Positions 1 through 10,359 are shown, numbered from the stretch's first letter. The stretch: 64,000 bases of DNA from Variovorax sp. Root473 (GCF_001426505.1 NZ_LMEV01000017.1:106971-170970); one strand, 5' to 3'. Made by a program: numbers and translations. The notes: generated by a model not told the origin, from the letters alone.

Positions 1-484
1 CGGTGGGCAGGCCGGCGGCCTTGAAGGCGTCCTTGTTGAAATAGAAGATCGTGGTCGAGCTGTTGAACGGGAAGCTCAGCATCTGGCCGTTGGGGGCGGT
101 GTAGTAACCGGCCACGGCGGGGATGTAGGCGGCCGGATCGAACTTCTCGCCTGCGTCCTTCATGACCTGGCCGACCGGGATGATCGCGCCCTTGCTGGCC
201 ATCATGGTGGCGGTGCCCACTTCGAACACCTGCAGGATGTGCGGCGCGTTGCCGGCGCGGAAGGCCGCGATGGACGCCGTCATGGATTCGTCGTACGTGC
301 CCTTGAAGGTCGGGACGACCTTGTAGTCCTTCTGGCTTTCGTTGAACTGCTTGGCCAGGTCGTTGACCCACTCGTTGTTGACGGCGGTCATGGAATGCCA
401 CCACTGGATTTCGGTCTGGGCCTGGGCTGCATTGAACAGTGTGGCGGCCAGCGCCGATGCCAACGCGAGCGTCTTGAATCGCAT
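1..484 (-). CDS. ugpB: sn-glycerol-3-phosphate ABC transporter substrate-binding protein (partial)
   Basis: Periplasmic binding protein that captures sn-glycerol-3-phosphate or its diesters for an ABC importer. The reverse strand gives the first 161 codons; the C-terminus lies beyond the left edge. A signal peptide (MRFKTLALAS start, cleavage near AQA, about residue 22) is followed by stretches typical of UgpB: IQWWHSM, FRAGNAPHILQVFEVGTATM, and PFNSSTTIFYFNKDAF. These match the E. coli protein closely from memory, so the family call is firm; the exact ligand is inferred. The permease and ATPase genes would be expected further left. It is divergent from serA across about 230 bp. Confidence 0.9.
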   Translation of the reverse strand, partial: MRFKTLALASALAATLFNAAQAQTEIQWWHSMTAVNNEWVNDLAKQFNESQKDYKVVPTFKGTYDESMTASIAAFRAGNAPHILQVFEVGTATMMASKGAIIPVGQVMKDAGEKFDPAAYIPAVAGYYTAPNGQMLSFPFNSSTTIFYFNKDAFKAAGLPT

Positions 485-713
485 GAAGTCTCCTCGGGGA
501 AAAAATGGAAAGCGCGAATGCTATGGCATGTGCGTGACACAGCCGCGTCACATTGGGGCACGGACCCGGGGGCTATTCCAATCGGGGGAAACCCCTTTCG
601 CGTCAAGCCCGGCGCGGGTTGCGGGGCGGTTGCTGCGCTGCACCATGCTAGCATCGTCCTCCCCTTTTTCTGGCCTAGCCTGTCGCCATGGCCGGGGTCT
701 TCCTGAGTACGCC

Positions 714-1946
714 ATGAGCAGCAAAACCTCCCTCGACAAAAGCAGGATCAAGTTCCTTTTGCTCGAAGGCATCCACCCCTCGGCCGTGGAGGTGCTGCGC
801 GCCGCCGGCTACACCCACATCGAGTCGCTGCCGGGGGCGCTGCCCGACGCTGAGCTCAAGGCCAAGATCGCCGACGTCCACTTCGTGGGCATCCGCTCGC
901 GCACCCAGCTGACGGCCGAGGTGTTCGCTGCCGCGCACAAGCTGGTGGCGGCCGGGTGCTTCTGCATCGGCACCAACCAGGTCGATCTCGAAGCCGCCCG
1001 CGAGCATGGCGTGGCCGTGTTCAACGCCCCGTACTCCAACACCCGCTCGGTGGCCGAACTGGTGCTGGCCGAAGCGATCCTGCTCTTGCGCGGCGTGCCC
1101 GAGAAAAGCGCCGTGGCGCACCGCGGCGGCTGGCTCAAGTCGGCCGAGAACGCTTTCGAAATCCGCGGCAAGACGCTGGGCATCGTGGGCTACGGCTCCA
1201 TCGGCGCGCAGCTGTCGGTGCTGGCCGAGGCGCTGGGCATGCACGTGGCCTTCTACGACGTGGTCACCAAGCTGCCGCTGGGCAACGCGCGCCAGGTGCG
1301 CGAGCTGCACCAACTGCTGGCGCAGAGCGACATCGTGACGCTGCACGTCCCCGAGACGCAGGCCACCCAGTGGATGATCGGCGCGGCCGAGATCGCCGCC
1401 ATGAAGCCGGGGTCGATCCTGATCAACGCCTCGCGCGGCACGGTGGTCGAGATCGAACCGCTGGCCGAGGCCCTGAAGAGCAAGAAGCTGCTGGGCGCCG
1501 CCATCGACGTGTTCCCGGTCGAGCCGCGCACCAACAAGGACGAGTTCCAGTCGCCGCTGCGCGGCCTGGACAACGTGATCCTCACGCCGCACATCGGCGG
1601 CTCGACCATGGAGGCGCAGGCCAACATCGGGCTCGAAGTGGCCGAGAAGCTGGTCAAGTACAGCGACAACGGCACCTCGACCTCGTCGGTCAACTTTCCC
1701 GAGGTGGCGCTGCCGGCGCACCCGGGCAAGCACCGCCTGCTGCACATCCACCGCAACGTGCCCGGTGTGCTGTCCGAGATCAACAAGATCTTCTCGGACA
1801 ACAACATCAACATCTCGTCCCAGTTCCTGCAGACCAACGAGAAGATCGGCTACGTCGTGATGGACATCGACGCCGCCTCGTCCGACCTGGCGCTGGAAAA
1901 GCTGGCGAAGGTCGGGGGAACGATTCGCAGCCGGGTGCTGTTCTGA
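714..1946 (+). CDS. serA: D-3-phosphoglycerate dehydrogenase
   Basis: Cytoplasmic first enzyme of serine synthesis: oxidises 3-phosphoglycerate to 3-phosphohydroxypyruvate with NAD+. The 410 residues match the length of E. coli SerA. The NAD-binding GxGxxG motif is GYGSIG (about 159-164), and the catalytic residues are Arg241 (ASRG), Glu270 (PVEP) and His293 (TPHIGGS). A C-terminal ACT domain (about 338-410, starting HRLLHIHRNVPG) is the usual site of serine feedback inhibition. I chose ATG 714 because the product then aligns with SerA; longer in-frame upstream extensions run through the ugpB-serA intergenic region and look non-coding. No strong ribosome binding site precedes it. Confidence 0.93.
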   Translation: MSSKTSLDKSRIKFLLLEGIHPSAVEVLRAAGYTHIESLPGALPDAELKAKIADVHFVGIRSRTQLTAEVFAAAHKLVAAGCFCIGTNQVDLEAAREHGVAVFNAPYSNTRSVAELVLAEAILLLRGVPEKSAVAHRGGWLKSAENAFEIRGKTLGIVGYGSIGAQLSVLAEALGMHVAFYDVVTKLPLGNARQVRELHQLLAQSDIVTLHVPETQATQWMIGAAEIAAMKPGSILINASRGTVVEIEPLAEALKSKKLLGAAIDVFPVEPRTNKDEFQSPLRGLDNVILTPHIGGSTMEAQANIGLEVAEKLVKYSDNGTSTSSVNFPEVALPAHPGKHRLLHIHRNVPGVLSEINKIFSDNNINISSQFLQTNEKIGYVVMDIDAASSDLALEKLAKVGGTIRSRVLF

Positions 1947-2018
1947 GCCTGCCGGGGGCCCCGCGGGCCCGCGATAGGGAATAGCGGCAGGGCAAGGCAA
2001 ATCGCCCAAGGCCTGCCC

Positions 2019-2024
2019 TAAAAT
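2019..2024 (+). promoter_or_regulatory. Candidate -10 element for the FAD/Fe-S oxidoreductase operon
   Basis: TAAAAT lies 50 bp before the ATG at 2075, a spacing and sequence typical of betaproteobacterial housekeeping promoters. No convincing -35 hexamer sits 17 bp upstream. An imperfect stem (AGGGCA 1989-1994 with TGCCCT 2014-2019) abuts it. Inference from sequence only. Confidence 0.3.
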
Positions 2025-2074
2025 CGACCCCCCGGCTACATGGGCGCGCAGCGCCTGGCCAAGGGCCCCACCCG

Positions 2075-5000
2075 ATGAATGCTCCGACTGCGTTGAATAC
2101 GCTGTTGTCACAGGCCGCAGAGCCTGTACGACTGCGTGAGATCCCCTACAACTACACCAGCTTCTCCGACCGGGAGATCGTGATTCGCCTGCTGGGCGAA
2201 CGCGGCTGGGACCTGCTGCAGACCCTGCGCGCCGAGCGCCGCACCGGCCGATCGGCACGCATGCTCTACGAGGTGCTGGGCGACATCTGGGTGGTGCAGC
2301 GCAACCCCTACCTCGTCGACGACCTGCTCGACAACCCGCGCCGCCGTGGCCAGCTGGTCGATGCCCTGCGCCACCGCCTGGGCGAAGTGCAGAAGCGCCG
2401 CACCCCCGACAGCGACCTGCCGCGCGACCAATTGGTGGGCGAACTCACCGGCCTCGTCAGCCAGGCGGTCGCCGCCTTCGACGACACCTTCCGCGACGTC
2501 ACCGCCCTGCGCCGCAAGGCGACGCGCGTGCTGCGCCGGCTCACGGCCAAGGACAACATCAAGTTCGACGGCCTCTCGCGCGTGTCGCACGTGACCGACG
2601 CCACCGACTGGCGCGTCGAGTACCCGTTCGTCGTGCTGTGCCCCGACACCGAGGCCGAGATGGCGCTGCTGGTCAAGGGCTGCATCGAGCTGGGCCTGAC
2701 CATCATCCCGCGCGGGGGCGGCACCGGCTACACCGGCGGCGCCATTCCGCTCACGTGGAAGAGCGTGGTCATCAACACCGAGAAGCTCGAGGCCATGACC
2801 GAGGTCGAGCACGTCGCGCTGCCCGGCCTGGCCGCGCCCGTGCCCACCATCTGGACCGAGGCCGGCGTGGTCACGCAGCGCGTGGCCGACGCGGCCGAGC
2901 GCGCGGGCTTCGTGTTCGCGGTCGACCCGACCTCTGCCGAGGCCTCTTGCGTCGGCGGCAACGTCGCCATGAACGCCGGCGGCAAGAAGGCCGTGCTCTG
3001 GGGTACGGCGCTGGACAATCTCGCCTCCTGGCGCATGGTCACGCCGCAGGCCGAATGGCTCGAAGTCACGCGCGTCGGCCATAACCTAGGCAAGATCCAC
3101 GACGCTGAAAGCGCCGTGTTCGAGCTGCAGTACTACGCAGCCGACGGCAAGACCCCGCTGCGTACCGAGCGCCTCGACATTCCCGGCAAGACCTTCCGCA
3201 AGGAAGGCCTGGGCAAGGACGTGACCGACAAGTTCCTCTCGGGCCTGCCGGGCATCCAGAAAGAGGGCTGCGACGGTCTCATCACCAGCTGCCGCTGGGT
3301 GGTGCACAAGATGCCCTCGCACACGCGCACGGTGTGCCTCGAATTCTTCGGCAACGCCAAGGACGCGGTGCCCAGCATCGTCGAGATCAAGGACTTCATG
3401 TTCGCCGAGCAGAAGCGCTCGGGCGTGCTGCTGGCGGGCCTGGAGCACCTGGACGACCGCTACCTCAAGGCGGTGGGCTACGCCACCAAGTCGAAGAAGC
3501 ACGGCGGCCTGCCGAAGATGGTGCTGTTCGGCGACATCGCGGGCGACGACGCCGACGCGGTGGCGCGCGTCACGTCCGAAGTGGTGCGCATCGCCAACTC
3601 GCGCAGCGGCGAAGGTTTCATTGCCATCAGCCCCGAGGCGCGCAAGAAATTCTGGCTCGATCGCAAGCGCACGGCCGCCATCAGCAAGCACACCAACGCC
3701 TTCAAGATCAACGAAGACGTGGTGATTCCGCTGCCGCGCATGGCCGAGTACAGCGACGGCATCGAGCGCATCAACATCGAGCTGTCGCTGCAGAACAAGC
3801 TGGCCCTCACCGACGCACTCGAAGCGTTCCTCACGCGCGGGAACCTGCCACTGGGCAAGACCGACGACGCGCACGAGATTCCCGCGGCCGAGCTGCTCGA
3901 AGACCGCGTGGCACAGGCCGTGGCGCTGGTGCACGACGTGCGTGCGCTGTGGGCCGGCTGGCTGCAGAACGTCGACGCGCTGTTCCCGCAGCTGCAGGAC
4001 CACACCCTGCGCGCAAGCTGGAAGACCCAGTTGCGCCAGCCGCTGCAAGAGATCTTTTCGGGCGCCGAGTTCGGGCCGATCCTGGCCGAGTGCACCGCCA
4101 TCCACCAGCAGGTGCTCAAGGGCCGCGTGTGGGTCGCCCTGCACATGCACGCGGGCGACGGCAACGTGCACACCAACTTGCCCGTGAACAGCGACAACTA
4201 CGAGATGCTGCAGACCGCGCATGCCGCGGTGGTGCGCATCATGGCGCTGGCCCGCAGCCTGGACGGCGTGATCTCGGGCGAGCACGGCATCGGCATCACG
4301 AAGCTCGAGTTCCTCAGCGACGAAGAGCTGCGTCCCTTCACCGAATACAAGGCCCGCGTCGACCCCGAAGGCCGCTTCAACAAGGGCAAGCTGCTGCGCG
4401 CGCCCGCGGGGCAGGCGCAGACCCTGCACGCCGACCTGACCAACGCCTACACGCCGAGCTTCGGCCTCATGGGGCACGAGTCGCTGATCATGCAGCAGAG
4501 CGACATCGGCGCCATTGCCGACAGCGTGAAGGACTGCCTGCGCTGCGGCAAGTGCAAGCCGGTGTGCGCCACGCACGTGCCGCGCGCCAACCTGCTGTAC
4601 AGCCCGCGCAACAAGATCCTTGCGACTTCGCTGCTGGTGGAGGCCTTCCTCTACGAAGAGCAAACGCGCCGCGGCATCAGCATCAAGCACTGGGAAGAAT
4701 TCGAGGACGTGGCCGACCACTGCACCGTGTGCCACAAGTGCCTCACGCCGTGCCCCGTGAAGATCGACTTCGGCGACGTGTCGATGAACATGCGCAACCT
4801 GCTGCGCAAGATGGGCCAGAAGAGCTTCCGTCCCGGCAACGCGGCCGCGATGTTCTTCCTCAACGCGACCAACCCGCAGACCATCAAGACGGTTCGCGCG
4901 GGCATGGTGGGCATCGGCTTCAAGGCGCAGCGCCTGGCCAACGACCTGCTGCGCGGTCTGGCCAAGAAGCAGACGGCGCTCCCTCCGGCCACGCTGGGGC

Positions 5001-5953
5001 CTGCACCGATCAAGGAGCAGGTGATCCACTTCATCAACAAGAAGATGCCGGGCAACCTGCCGAAGAAGACGGCGCGCGCGCTGCTCGACATCGAGGACGC
5101 CGACTACGTGCCGATCATCCGCGACCCGAAGACGACCACCTCGGAAACCGAGGCGGTCTTCTACTTCCCGGGCTGCGGGTCGGAGCGCTTGTTCTCGCAG
5201 GTGGGCCTGGCCACGCAGGCGATGCTCTGGCACGCGGGCGTGCAGACGGTGCTGCCGCCGGGCTACCTGTGCTGCGGCTATCCGCAGCGCGGCAGCGGCC
5301 AGTTCGACAAGGCCGAGAAGATGATCACGGACAACCGCGTGCTCTTCCACCGCGTCGCCAACACGCTCAATTACCTCGACATCAAGACCGTGGTGGTGAG
5401 CTGCGGCACCTGCTACGACCAGCTGCAGGGCTACCAGTTCGACAAGATCTTCCCGGGCTGCCGGATCATCGACATCCACGAGTACCTGCTCGAAAAGGGC
5501 ATCACGCTGGCCGATGCGGGCGGCGGCGGCTACCTGTACCACGACCCCTGCCATTCGCCGATGAAGCAGCAGGACCCGATGAAAACCGTGAAGGCACTGG
5601 TCGGCGACAACGTGCTCAAGAACGACCGCTGCTGCGGTGAGTCGGGCACGCTGGGCGTGTCGCGGCCCGACATCTCCACGCAGATCCGCTTCCGCAAGGA
5701 AGAAGAACTGAAGAAGGGGGAGGCCGCATTGCGCGACGCCGGCAAGGTCGGCGCACAGGAGAACGTGAAGATCCTCACCAGCTGCCCGAGCTGCCTGCAA
5801 GGCCTCTCGCGCTACGGCAACGACCTGAACAACGGCCTGCTCGAAGCCGACTACATCGTGGTCGAGATGGCCAACAAGCTGCTCGGCGACGACTGGATGC
5901 CGAACTACGTGGCCGCGGCCAACCAAGGCGGCATCGAGCGGGTGCTGGTATGA
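2075..5953 (+). CDS. DUF3683 FAD-linked / Fe-S oxidoreductase (D-2-hydroxyacid dehydrogenase-like, YdiJ type)
   Basis: A 1292-residue single-chain oxidoreductase. The N-terminus (about 25-160) resembles DUF3683. Next comes a PCMH-type FAD-binding domain ([12 protein letters not shown] near 213) and an FAD-oxidase C-terminal domain ([12 protein letters not shown] near 690; GEHGIG near 735). Two 4Fe-4S motifs follow: CxxCxxCxxxC beginning at Cys821, and [11 protein letters not shown] about 65 residues later. Two CCG domains end the protein (FPGCGSERL with [16 protein letters not shown] with RCCGESG). Families of this build oxidise D-lactate or D-2-hydroxyglutarate and pass electrons to quinone; which substrate applies here cannot be read from sequence. 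The stop overlaps the HIT gene start (ATGA), so the two are probably translationally coupled. Confidence 0.88.
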   Translation: MNAPTALNTLLSQAAEPVRLREIPYNYTSFSDREIVIRLLGERGWDLLQTLRAERRTGRSARMLYEVLGDIWVVQRNPYLVDDLLDNPRRRGQLVDALRHRLGEVQKRRTPDSDLPRDQLVGELTGLVSQAVAAFDDTFRDVTALRRKATRVLRRLTAKDNIKFDGLSRVSHVTDATDWRVEYPFVVLCPDTEAEMALLVKGCIELGLTIIPRGGGTGYTGGAIPLTWKSVVINTEKLEAMTEVEHVALPGLAAPVPTIWTEAGVVTQRVADAAERAGFVFAVDPTSAEASCVGGNVAMNAGGKKAVLWGTALDNLASWRMVTPQAEWLEVTRVGHNLGKIHDAESAVFELQYYAADGKTPLRTERLDIPGKTFRKEGLGKDVTDKFLSGLPGIQKEGCDGLITSCRWVVHKMPSHTRTVCLEFFGNAKDAVPSIVEIKDFMFAEQKRSGVLLAGLEHLDDRYLKAVGYATKSKKHGGLPKMVLFGDIAGDDADAVARVTSEVVRIANSRSGEGFIAISPEARKKFWLDRKRTAAISKHTNAFKINEDVVIPLPRMAEYSDGIERINIELSLQNKLALTDALEAFLTRGNLPLGKTDDAHEIPAAELLEDRVAQAVALVHDVRALWAGWLQNVDALFPQLQDHTLRASWKTQLRQPLQEIFSGAEFGPILAECTAIHQQVLKGRVWVALHMHAGDGNVHTNLPVNSDNYEMLQTAHAAVVRIMALARSLDGVISGEHGIGITKLEFLSDEELRPFTEYKARVDPEGRFNKGKLLRAPAGQAQTLHADLTNAYTPSFGLMGHESLIMQQSDIGAIADSVKDCLRCGKCKPVCATHVPRANLLYSPRNKILATSLLVEAFLYEEQTRRGISIKHWEEFEDVADHCTVCHKCLTPCPVKIDFGDVSMNMRNLLRKMGQKSFRPGNAAAMFFLNATNPQTIKTVRAGMVGIGFKAQRLANDLLRGLAKKQTALPPATLGPAPIKEQVIHFINKKMPGNLPKKTARALLDIEDADYVPIIRDPKTTTSETEAVFYFPGCGSERLFSQVGLATQAMLWHAGVQTVLPPGYLCCGYPQRGSGQFDKAEKMITDNRVLFHRVANTLNYLDIKTVVVSCGTCYDQLQGYQFDKIFPGCRIIDIHEYLLEKGITLADAGGGGYLYHDPCHSPMKQQDPMKTVKALVGDNVLKNDRCCGESGTLGVSRPDISTQIRFRKEEELKKGEAALRDAGKVGAQENVKILTSCPSCLQGLSRYGNDLNNGLLEADYIVVEMANKLLGDDWMPNYVAAANQGGIERVLV

Positions 5954-6387
5954 CGACCGTAACGGGATGCCCGCTGTGCGAGACGCCCGGCGGGCGCCTT
6001 GTGTTCGAAGGCGCGAAGTTGCGCGTCGTCCATGCACAGGAAGAAGGCTTTCCGGCCTTCTATCGCGTGGTGTGGCAAGACCATGCCGCGGAGTTTTCCG
6101 ACCTCGACGCGGCCGACCGCGTGCTGTGCATGGAGGCCGTGGTGCGCGTGGAGCAATGCCTGCGCGACGCGCTGGCGCCCACCAAGCTCAACATCGCCGC
6201 GCTCGGCAACATGGTGGCGCATCTGCACTGGCATGTGATCGCGCGCTTCGACTGGGACAGCCATTTCCCTGGTTCGGTCTGGGCCGCCGTGCAGCGGACG
6301 GCGCCGGCCGAGCGGGTGGCCGCCGTGCAGGCGCTGCTGCCGCAGGCGGAGGCCGACATGGTCCGCCGGCTCGCGACGCTGGCCTGA
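5950..6387 (+). CDS. HIT family hydrolase
   Basis: A 145-residue histidine-triad protein, a small nucleotide hydrolase or transferase acting on nucleotidyl-linked substrates. It opens with a Cys pair (CPLCETPGG), and the HIT signature is HLHWHVI near residues 94-100, with the central His expected to be the nucleophile. Its ATG overlaps the stop of the upstream oxidoreductase by four bases, so it is a second gene of that operon. The physiological substrate is unknown; the link to the dehydrogenase is positional only. Confidence 0.85.
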   Translation: MTTVTGCPLCETPGGRLVFEGAKLRVVHAQEEGFPAFYRVVWQDHAAEFSDLDAADRVLCMEAVVRVEQCLRDALAPTKLNIAALGNMVAHLHWHVIARFDWDSHFPGSVWAAVQRTAPAERVAAVQALLPQAEADMVRRLATLA

Positions 6388-6402
6388 GGTCCTCGTCTTT
6401 CC

Positions 6403-7191
6403 TCAGCTGGCCGCGGCGGTGCGTGTCGCGCGGCCTGCCTTGCGGTCCGCACAGGCCTGCTTGAATTCCGGCGTGGCGCGCGTTTCCTTCGAGAAGCGCA
6501 TCGAAGCCACGCTGCCGTCCTTGCATACGCGATCGAGTTCGGACTGTGCGCTCCTGTTCCCTGCATGCGCGGCATGCGCCAGCAGGCGCACCGCGTGGAA
6601 GGGCAGCGCACCCGAGCTGGCTGACGACGTGGCGGCTGCAGCGCCTGTCGGCTGCGGTGCTGCAGCCTTGGCCGGCTGCGCAGGCAGCGTGCGTGCGGTG
6701 CCCGCCGAGGTCGGCATGTGCTCGACGGCGGTGAAGTCACCGCTGTTGCCGGCGCGCTCGACCATCTGCCGGTAGTTGTCCATCATGCGCGAGGTGTCCT
6801 TGGGTGTGAGTTCCTTCGCCGGCTTGGCGAGGTAGGCCGCGACTTCGGGCGGCAGCGCGGCGTTGACGGTGCTCAGTTCATGCGCGCCGCCGAAGCCCCG
6901 CGAGCCGGCCTGGGCGGCATGCGCCGCGTCGTCGCCCAGCGCCATCGCACCCTTGGCGGCCACGCCGGTTGCGCCTTCGGCCGCCACCGCACCGGCGCCG
7001 ACTGCTGCGCCCTTGCCCGCGACGCCAGCCGCTTTTCCTGCCGTCGCAGCTTTGCCCGCCGCCTTGCCGATCAGGCCCCAGAAGGCGTGGGCCGGTGGGG
7101 CGAGGGCGGCGCCCGCGAGCGCGGCGCAGAGGACGAGGGCGGCCCGGTTCGGAGGCGACAGGAGGAGGGGAGAGCGTGTGCGTGACGGCAT
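6403..7191 (-). CDS. Exported Ala/Gly-rich protein of unknown function
   Basis: A 262-residue protein I do not recognise. It has a signal peptide ending in PPAHA (about residue 36), then a low-complexity Ala/Gly/Lys segment (about 40-90), a middle part with PPEVAAYLAKPAKELTPKD, an Ala/Pro/Thr linker, and a C-terminal region with two Cys (RVCKDG and FKQACADR) that may form a disulfide. The end, with HAAHAGNRSAQSELDRVC, faintly resembles small-repeat lipoprotein-like proteins but no family can be named. It converges on the HIT gene, leaving 15 bp between stops, and diverges from the DUF971 gene. Probably periplasmic. Confidence 0.6.
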   Translation of the reverse strand: MPSRTRSPLLLSPPNRAALVLCAALAGAALAPPAHAFWGLIGKAAGKAATAGKAAGVAGKGAAVGAGAVAAEGATGVAAKGAMALGDDAAHAAQAGSRGFGGAHELSTVNAALPPEVAAYLAKPAKELTPKDTSRMMDNYRQMVERAGNSGDFTAVEHMPTSAGTARTLPAQPAKAAAPQPTGAAAATSSASSGALPFHAVRLLAHAAHAGNRSAQSELDRVCKDGSVASMRFSKETRATPEFKQACADRKAGRATRTAAAS

Positions 7192-7295
7192 GCCGCAATG
7201 CTAAGCGCTGGCCGCCGGCACGCCGCTGCAGAGCGCGCGGCATACTGCGCGACTGCGATCCCTTTTCCTTTTCTCCTCCTTCGAACGGATTTCCC

Positions 7296-7709
7296 ATGGC
7301 AGGTTTGCAAGCCGGCGCACCGACGCCCCAATCGATCACCGTGCACGGCCAGTCGCGCGTGCTCGAAGTCGGCTTCTCGGACGGTGCCACCTTCCGCATT
7401 CCCTTCGAGCTGATGCGCATCTATTCCCCGTCGGCCGAAGTACAGGGCCACGGCCCGGGGCAGGAGGTGTTGCAGACCGGCAAGCGCGAGGTCGAGCTGG
7501 TCGGGCTGGAACCGGTCGGCAACTACGCCGTGCAGCCCGCGTTCAGCGACGGTCACAACTCCGGCATCTACACCTGGAGCCTGCTGTACGACCTGGGCGT
7601 CCGGCAGGCCGAGTTGTGGGCCGACTATGAGCGGCGCCTGGCGCAGGCCGGCGTGGACCGCGATGCGCCCATGGCCGACAAGGGCGGCAGCGCCTGCAGC
7701 AGCCACTGA
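7296..7709 (+). CDS. DUF971 (GBBH-like N-terminal domain) protein
   Basis: A 137-residue single-domain protein. The pattern SRVLEVGFSDGATFRIPFELMRIYSPSAEV, then VGNYAVQPAFSDGHNSGIYTWSLLYDLG, is typical of DUF971, the fold also found at the N-terminus of gamma-butyrobetaine hydroxylase; some stand-alone members are linked to iron-sulfur work. The C-terminus ends CSSH, a possible metal ligand pair. ATG 7296 gives the normal family length. It lies 173 bp upstream of ubiE in the same direction; a dispersed mini-palindrome lies between. Function remains unproven. Confidence 0.8.
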   Translation: MAGLQAGAPTPQSITVHGQSRVLEVGFSDGATFRIPFELMRIYSPSAEVQGHGPGQEVLQTGKREVELVGLEPVGNYAVQPAFSDGHNSGIYTWSLLYDLGVRQAELWADYERRLAQAGVDRDAPMADKGGSACSSH

Positions 7710-7743
7710 ACGTGAGTGGGGCCGAGGGTAAACATACCCTGTT

Positions 7744-7760
7744 GCTATTGAAAAGATAGC
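7744..7760 (+). repeat. 17-bp mini-palindrome, copy A
   Basis: GCTATTGAAAAGATAGC, with arms GCTAT/ATAGC, in the gap between the DUF971 gene and ubiE. Two more 17-bp members occur at 18197 and 41509, each beginning or ending with GATAGC when oriented alike. The AT-rich core stands out from the GC-rich surroundings. Confidence 0.6.
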
Positions 7761-7882
7761 CTTACACGCAGCAAGCATGCGCGTTGTGGCGCACCCTCCG
7801 TTGGAGGAAAAAGCAACAAATGTCCGCCGTGCCCGCGGGGTCGTCGTCTTGAAGGAATGCCTTCCGGCCTAACATCCAGCGC

Positions 7883-8614
7883 ATGAGTACAACCCACTTC
7901 GGCTTCGAGAAAGTCGACGAAAGCGAGAAGGCGCAACGCGTTCGCGGCGTCTTCGACTCGGTGGCCTCGCGCTACGACATCATGAACGACCTGATGTCGG
8001 CCGGCCTGCACCGGGCCTGGAAGGCCTACACCGTGATGGTCGCGAACGTGGGCGAAGGCTCGCGCGTGCTCGATATCGCAGGCGGCACGGGCGACCTCGC
8101 GCTCGCCTTCTCGAAGAAGGTCGGCGCCACGGGCCAGGTGGTCCACACCGACATCAACGAAGCCATGCTGCGCACCGGCCGCAACCGCCTGCTCGACGCC
8201 GGCGTGGTGCTGCCCACCACGGTCTGCGACGCCGAGAAGCTGCCCTTTCCCGACGACCACTTCGACGTGGTCACCGTGGCCTTCGGCCTGCGCAACATGA
8301 CGCACAAGGACGTCGCGCTCAAGGAGATGAACCGCGTGCTCAAGCCGCGCGGCAAGCTGCTGGTGCTCGAGTTCTCGAAGGTCGCCAAGCCGCTCACGAA
8401 GGCCTACGACTGGTATTCGTTCAACGTGCTGCCGCGCCTGGGCAAGCTGGTGGCCGGCGACGACGCGAGCTATCGCTACCTGGCCGAATCGATCCGGATG
8501 CATCCCTCGCAAGAGGAGCTCAAGACCCTCATGAAAGAGGGCGGTTTCGGACATGTGGACTATCACAACATGACGGGGGGAATTGCAGCCCTCCATGTTG
8601 GAATCAAGTGTTGA
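7883..8614 (+). CDS. ubiE: Bifunctional demethylmenaquinone / 2-polyprenyl-6-methoxy-benzoquinol methyltransferase
   Basis: SAM-dependent C-methyltransferase of ubiquinone (and menaquinone) synthesis, acting at the membrane surface. The 243 residues match UbiE; visible motifs are [24 protein letters not shown] (N-terminal family signature, split here), the SAM-binding [15 protein letters not shown], and [24 protein letters not shown]. The C-terminus [13 protein letters not shown] is the usual UbiE ending. It begins a ubiquinone cluster continuing through ubiJ and ubiB, with a Tim44-like gene inserted. It overlaps none of its neighbours; the next gene starts 41 bp downstream. Confidence 0.95.
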   Translation: MSTTHFGFEKVDESEKAQRVRGVFDSVASRYDIMNDLMSAGLHRAWKAYTVMVANVGEGSRVLDIAGGTGDLALAFSKKVGATGQVVHTDINEAMLRTGRNRLLDAGVVLPTTVCDAEKLPFPDDHFDVVTVAFGLRNMTHKDVALKEMNRVLKPRGKLLVLEFSKVAKPLTKAYDWYSFNVLPRLGKLVAGDDASYRYLAESIRMHPSQEELKTLMKEGGFGHVDYHNMTGGIAALHVGIKC

Positions 8615-8655
8615 TCACGATGGCGACGCGAATTTTTCGCTCAAGAGGAGACGGC

Positions 8656-9660
8656 ATGAAGAGTTTGGGTTCTTTGTTTTTGGCGGCTGCGCTGGTGCTG
8701 GTGAGTGTTCAGGCAGAAGCCGCACGCATGGGTGGTGGCAAGTCCATCGGTCGCCAGTCGTCCAACGTGACGCAGCGCCAGGCCACGCCGCCCGCGGCTC
8801 CCGCGCAGCAGAACGCGACCAATGCGGCGCCCAAGCCCGCAACGCCCGCCGCCGCCGCACCGAAGCGTCCGTGGGGCGCGATGCTCGGCGGCCTGGCCGC
8901 CGGCCTGGGCCTGGCATGGCTCGCGAATTCGCTGGGCCTGGGTGCCGGCTTCGCCAACATCCTGCTGATCGCGCTGCTGGCCTTTGCCGCACTCGCGGTG
9001 TGGCGCATCTTCAAGGCGCGCTCGGCCGCGTCGTCGGGCAATGCCAACCGCCAGGGCGGCTTCGCCTTCCAGGGCGCCGGCAGCCCCGCCGATGCACGCG
9101 CACCGGCACAGTACAGCCCCGCCAACGTCGGCAACGACGCCTCGGCACGGCCGTGGGAGCGCAGCGCCAGCGCCTTCGATGCCACGCCGGCATCTCACGG
9201 CAGCAGCCTCTCGGCCGCGGGTGCTGCAGCCGGCGGCAGCATGATCGGTTCGGCACTGGCCGGTTCCCAGTCCTGGGGCATCCCCGCGGGCTTCGATGCC
9301 GACGGTTTCCTGACCGCCGCCAAGCGCAACTTCGTGACCCTGCAGGACGCCTGGGACCGCGCCGACGTGTCGATGCTGCGTTCCATGATGACCGACAGCA
9401 TGGTCGAAGAGATCCGCACGCAGCTGGCCGACCGCGCCAGCCACACGGGTGGTGCGCTCAACAAGACCGAGGTCGTGATGCTCGACGCCAAGCTGCTGGG
9501 CATCGAAGAGCTGCCCGATGCCTACATGGCGAGCGTGGAGTTCTCCGGCATGATCCGCGAAGACGCCTCGGCAGGCCCGGCTCCGTTCCGTGAAGTCTGG
9601 AACATGACCAAGACCGGCAGTGCCGGTTGGCTGGTCGCAGGCGTGCAAGCCCTGCAATAA
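8656..9660 (+). CDS. Tim44-like domain membrane protein
   Basis: A 334-residue protein with a signal peptide (MKSLGSLFLAAAL, ending near AEA), an RMGGGKSIGRQ segment typical of bacterial Tim44-like proteins, a Pro/Ala-rich linker, two likely membrane helices (about 74-118), and a C-terminal Tim44/TIM44-like domain (about 215-334, FDADGFLTAAKRNFVTLQDAWD to WLVAGVQALQ). ATG 8656 was chosen because AAGAGGAG lies just upstream and a signal peptide follows directly; an upstream in-frame start inside the end of ubiE has no such site. The role of bacterial Tim44 proteins is not well defined. Its place inside the ubi cluster hints at a membrane-linked function. Confidence 0.82.
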   Translation: MKSLGSLFLAAALVLVSVQAEAARMGGGKSIGRQSSNVTQRQATPPAAPAQQNATNAAPKPATPAAAAPKRPWGAMLGGLAAGLGLAWLANSLGLGAGFANILLIALLAFAALAVWRIFKARSAASSGNANRQGGFAFQGAGSPADARAPAQYSPANVGNDASARPWERSASAFDATPASHGSSLSAAGAAAGGSMIGSALAGSQSWGIPAGFDADGFLTAAKRNFVTLQDAWDRADVSMLRSMMTDSMVEEIRTQLADRASHTGGALNKTEVVMLDAKLLGIEELPDAYMASVEFSGMIREDASAGPAPFREVWNMTKTGSAGWLVAGVQALQ

Positions 9661-9684
9661 GAGAAACAAACGCGCCGCGCGAGG

Positions 9685-9778
9685 CGGTCGCCGCCGGGCC
9701 GCCCCAAGGCGGACCGCGCCTCCCCCTCGGGGGGTGGCGAATGACACGGAGCGCAGCGAAGTGCAAAGCCGGGGGGCT
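9685..9778 (+). repeat. GC-rich dispersed intergenic repeat, copy 1
   Basis: This intergenic stretch shares a 23-bp identical core (9689-9711, containing GCCGGGCCGCCCCAAGG), then CCCCTCGGGGGG and a looser GACACG/AAGTGC tail, with the reverse complement of 19441-19522. The copies lie 10 kb apart between unrelated genes. CCCCTCGGGGGG is itself nearly self-complementary, so the RNA could form hairpins. Probably a REP-like family of the genome. Confidence 0.75.
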
Positions 9779-9801
9779 ACATGACTGGGATAATGGGGAC
9801 C

Positions 9802-10359
9802 ATGGCTACACCATCGTCCCCTTTTTCTTTGCTCGGCGACCTGTTCAACCGCATCGGCGAACGCCTGCAACCGCCGGCCTGGGCCGTCCACGAGATCCAG
9901 CACCGCGCGGTGCTGTTCCTGAACCACGTGCTGCAGCAGGAGCCCGAAGCGCAGCAGCGGCTGCTGCGCCAGCAGGGCAGGGTGGTGCGCTTCCAGTGGC
10001 GCTTCGTGACGATGGAGCTGGTGGCCACGCCGGCCGGCCTGCTCGACCTGGCACCCGCCGGCGCCACGCCCGAACTCACGCTCACCGTGACCGACGACTC
10101 CCCCTTCGACATCGCCCGTGCCACGCTGCGCGGCGACAAGCCTTCCGTGCAGATCGTCGGTGACGTGCAACTCGCGGCCGAGGTCAACTGGCTGGTCGAC
10201 CACGTGCGCTGGGACGTCGAGGACGACCTGGCCCGCGTGATCGGCGACGTGCCCGCGCACACGCTGGGCAACGGCGTGCGCCGCGTGGCGGGCGCGCTGC
10301 GTCAGTTCGTCGGCGACCGCACGGCCCGCGCCGGCGGTGCGGCGGGCCACGCCGAATGA
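9802..10359 (+). CDS. ubiJ: Ubiquinone biosynthesis accessory factor UbiJ (SCP2 domain)
   Basis: Accessory lipid-binding protein of the ubiquinone-making complex, thought to present polyprenyl intermediates to the hydroxylases and methylases. About 185 residues: an N-terminal SCP2-like lipid-binding domain ([23 protein letters not shown] onward) and a C-terminal helical part ([10 protein letters not shown]). The identification rests on length, this pattern and position between ubiE and ubiB, as in E. coli. Two earlier in-frame ATGs (9781, 9793) are possible; 9802 follows GGGG at a workable distance. The stop overlaps the ubiB start (ATGA). Confidence 0.85.
   Translation: MATPSSPFSLLGDLFNRIGERLQPPAWAVHEIQHRAVLFLNHVLQQEPEAQQRLLRQQGRVVRFQWRFVTMELVATPAGLLDLAPAGATPELTLTVTDDSPFDIARATLRGDKPSVQIVGDVQLAAEVNWLVDHVRWDVEDDLARVIGDVPAHTLGNGVRRVAGALRQFVGDRTARAGGAAGHAE

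Noticed and set aside
3086-6037. A 983-codon minus-strand frame opposite the FAD/Fe-S oxidoreductase
   Set aside because: Low-complexity Arg/His/Val-rich translation, antisense to a well-supported gene.
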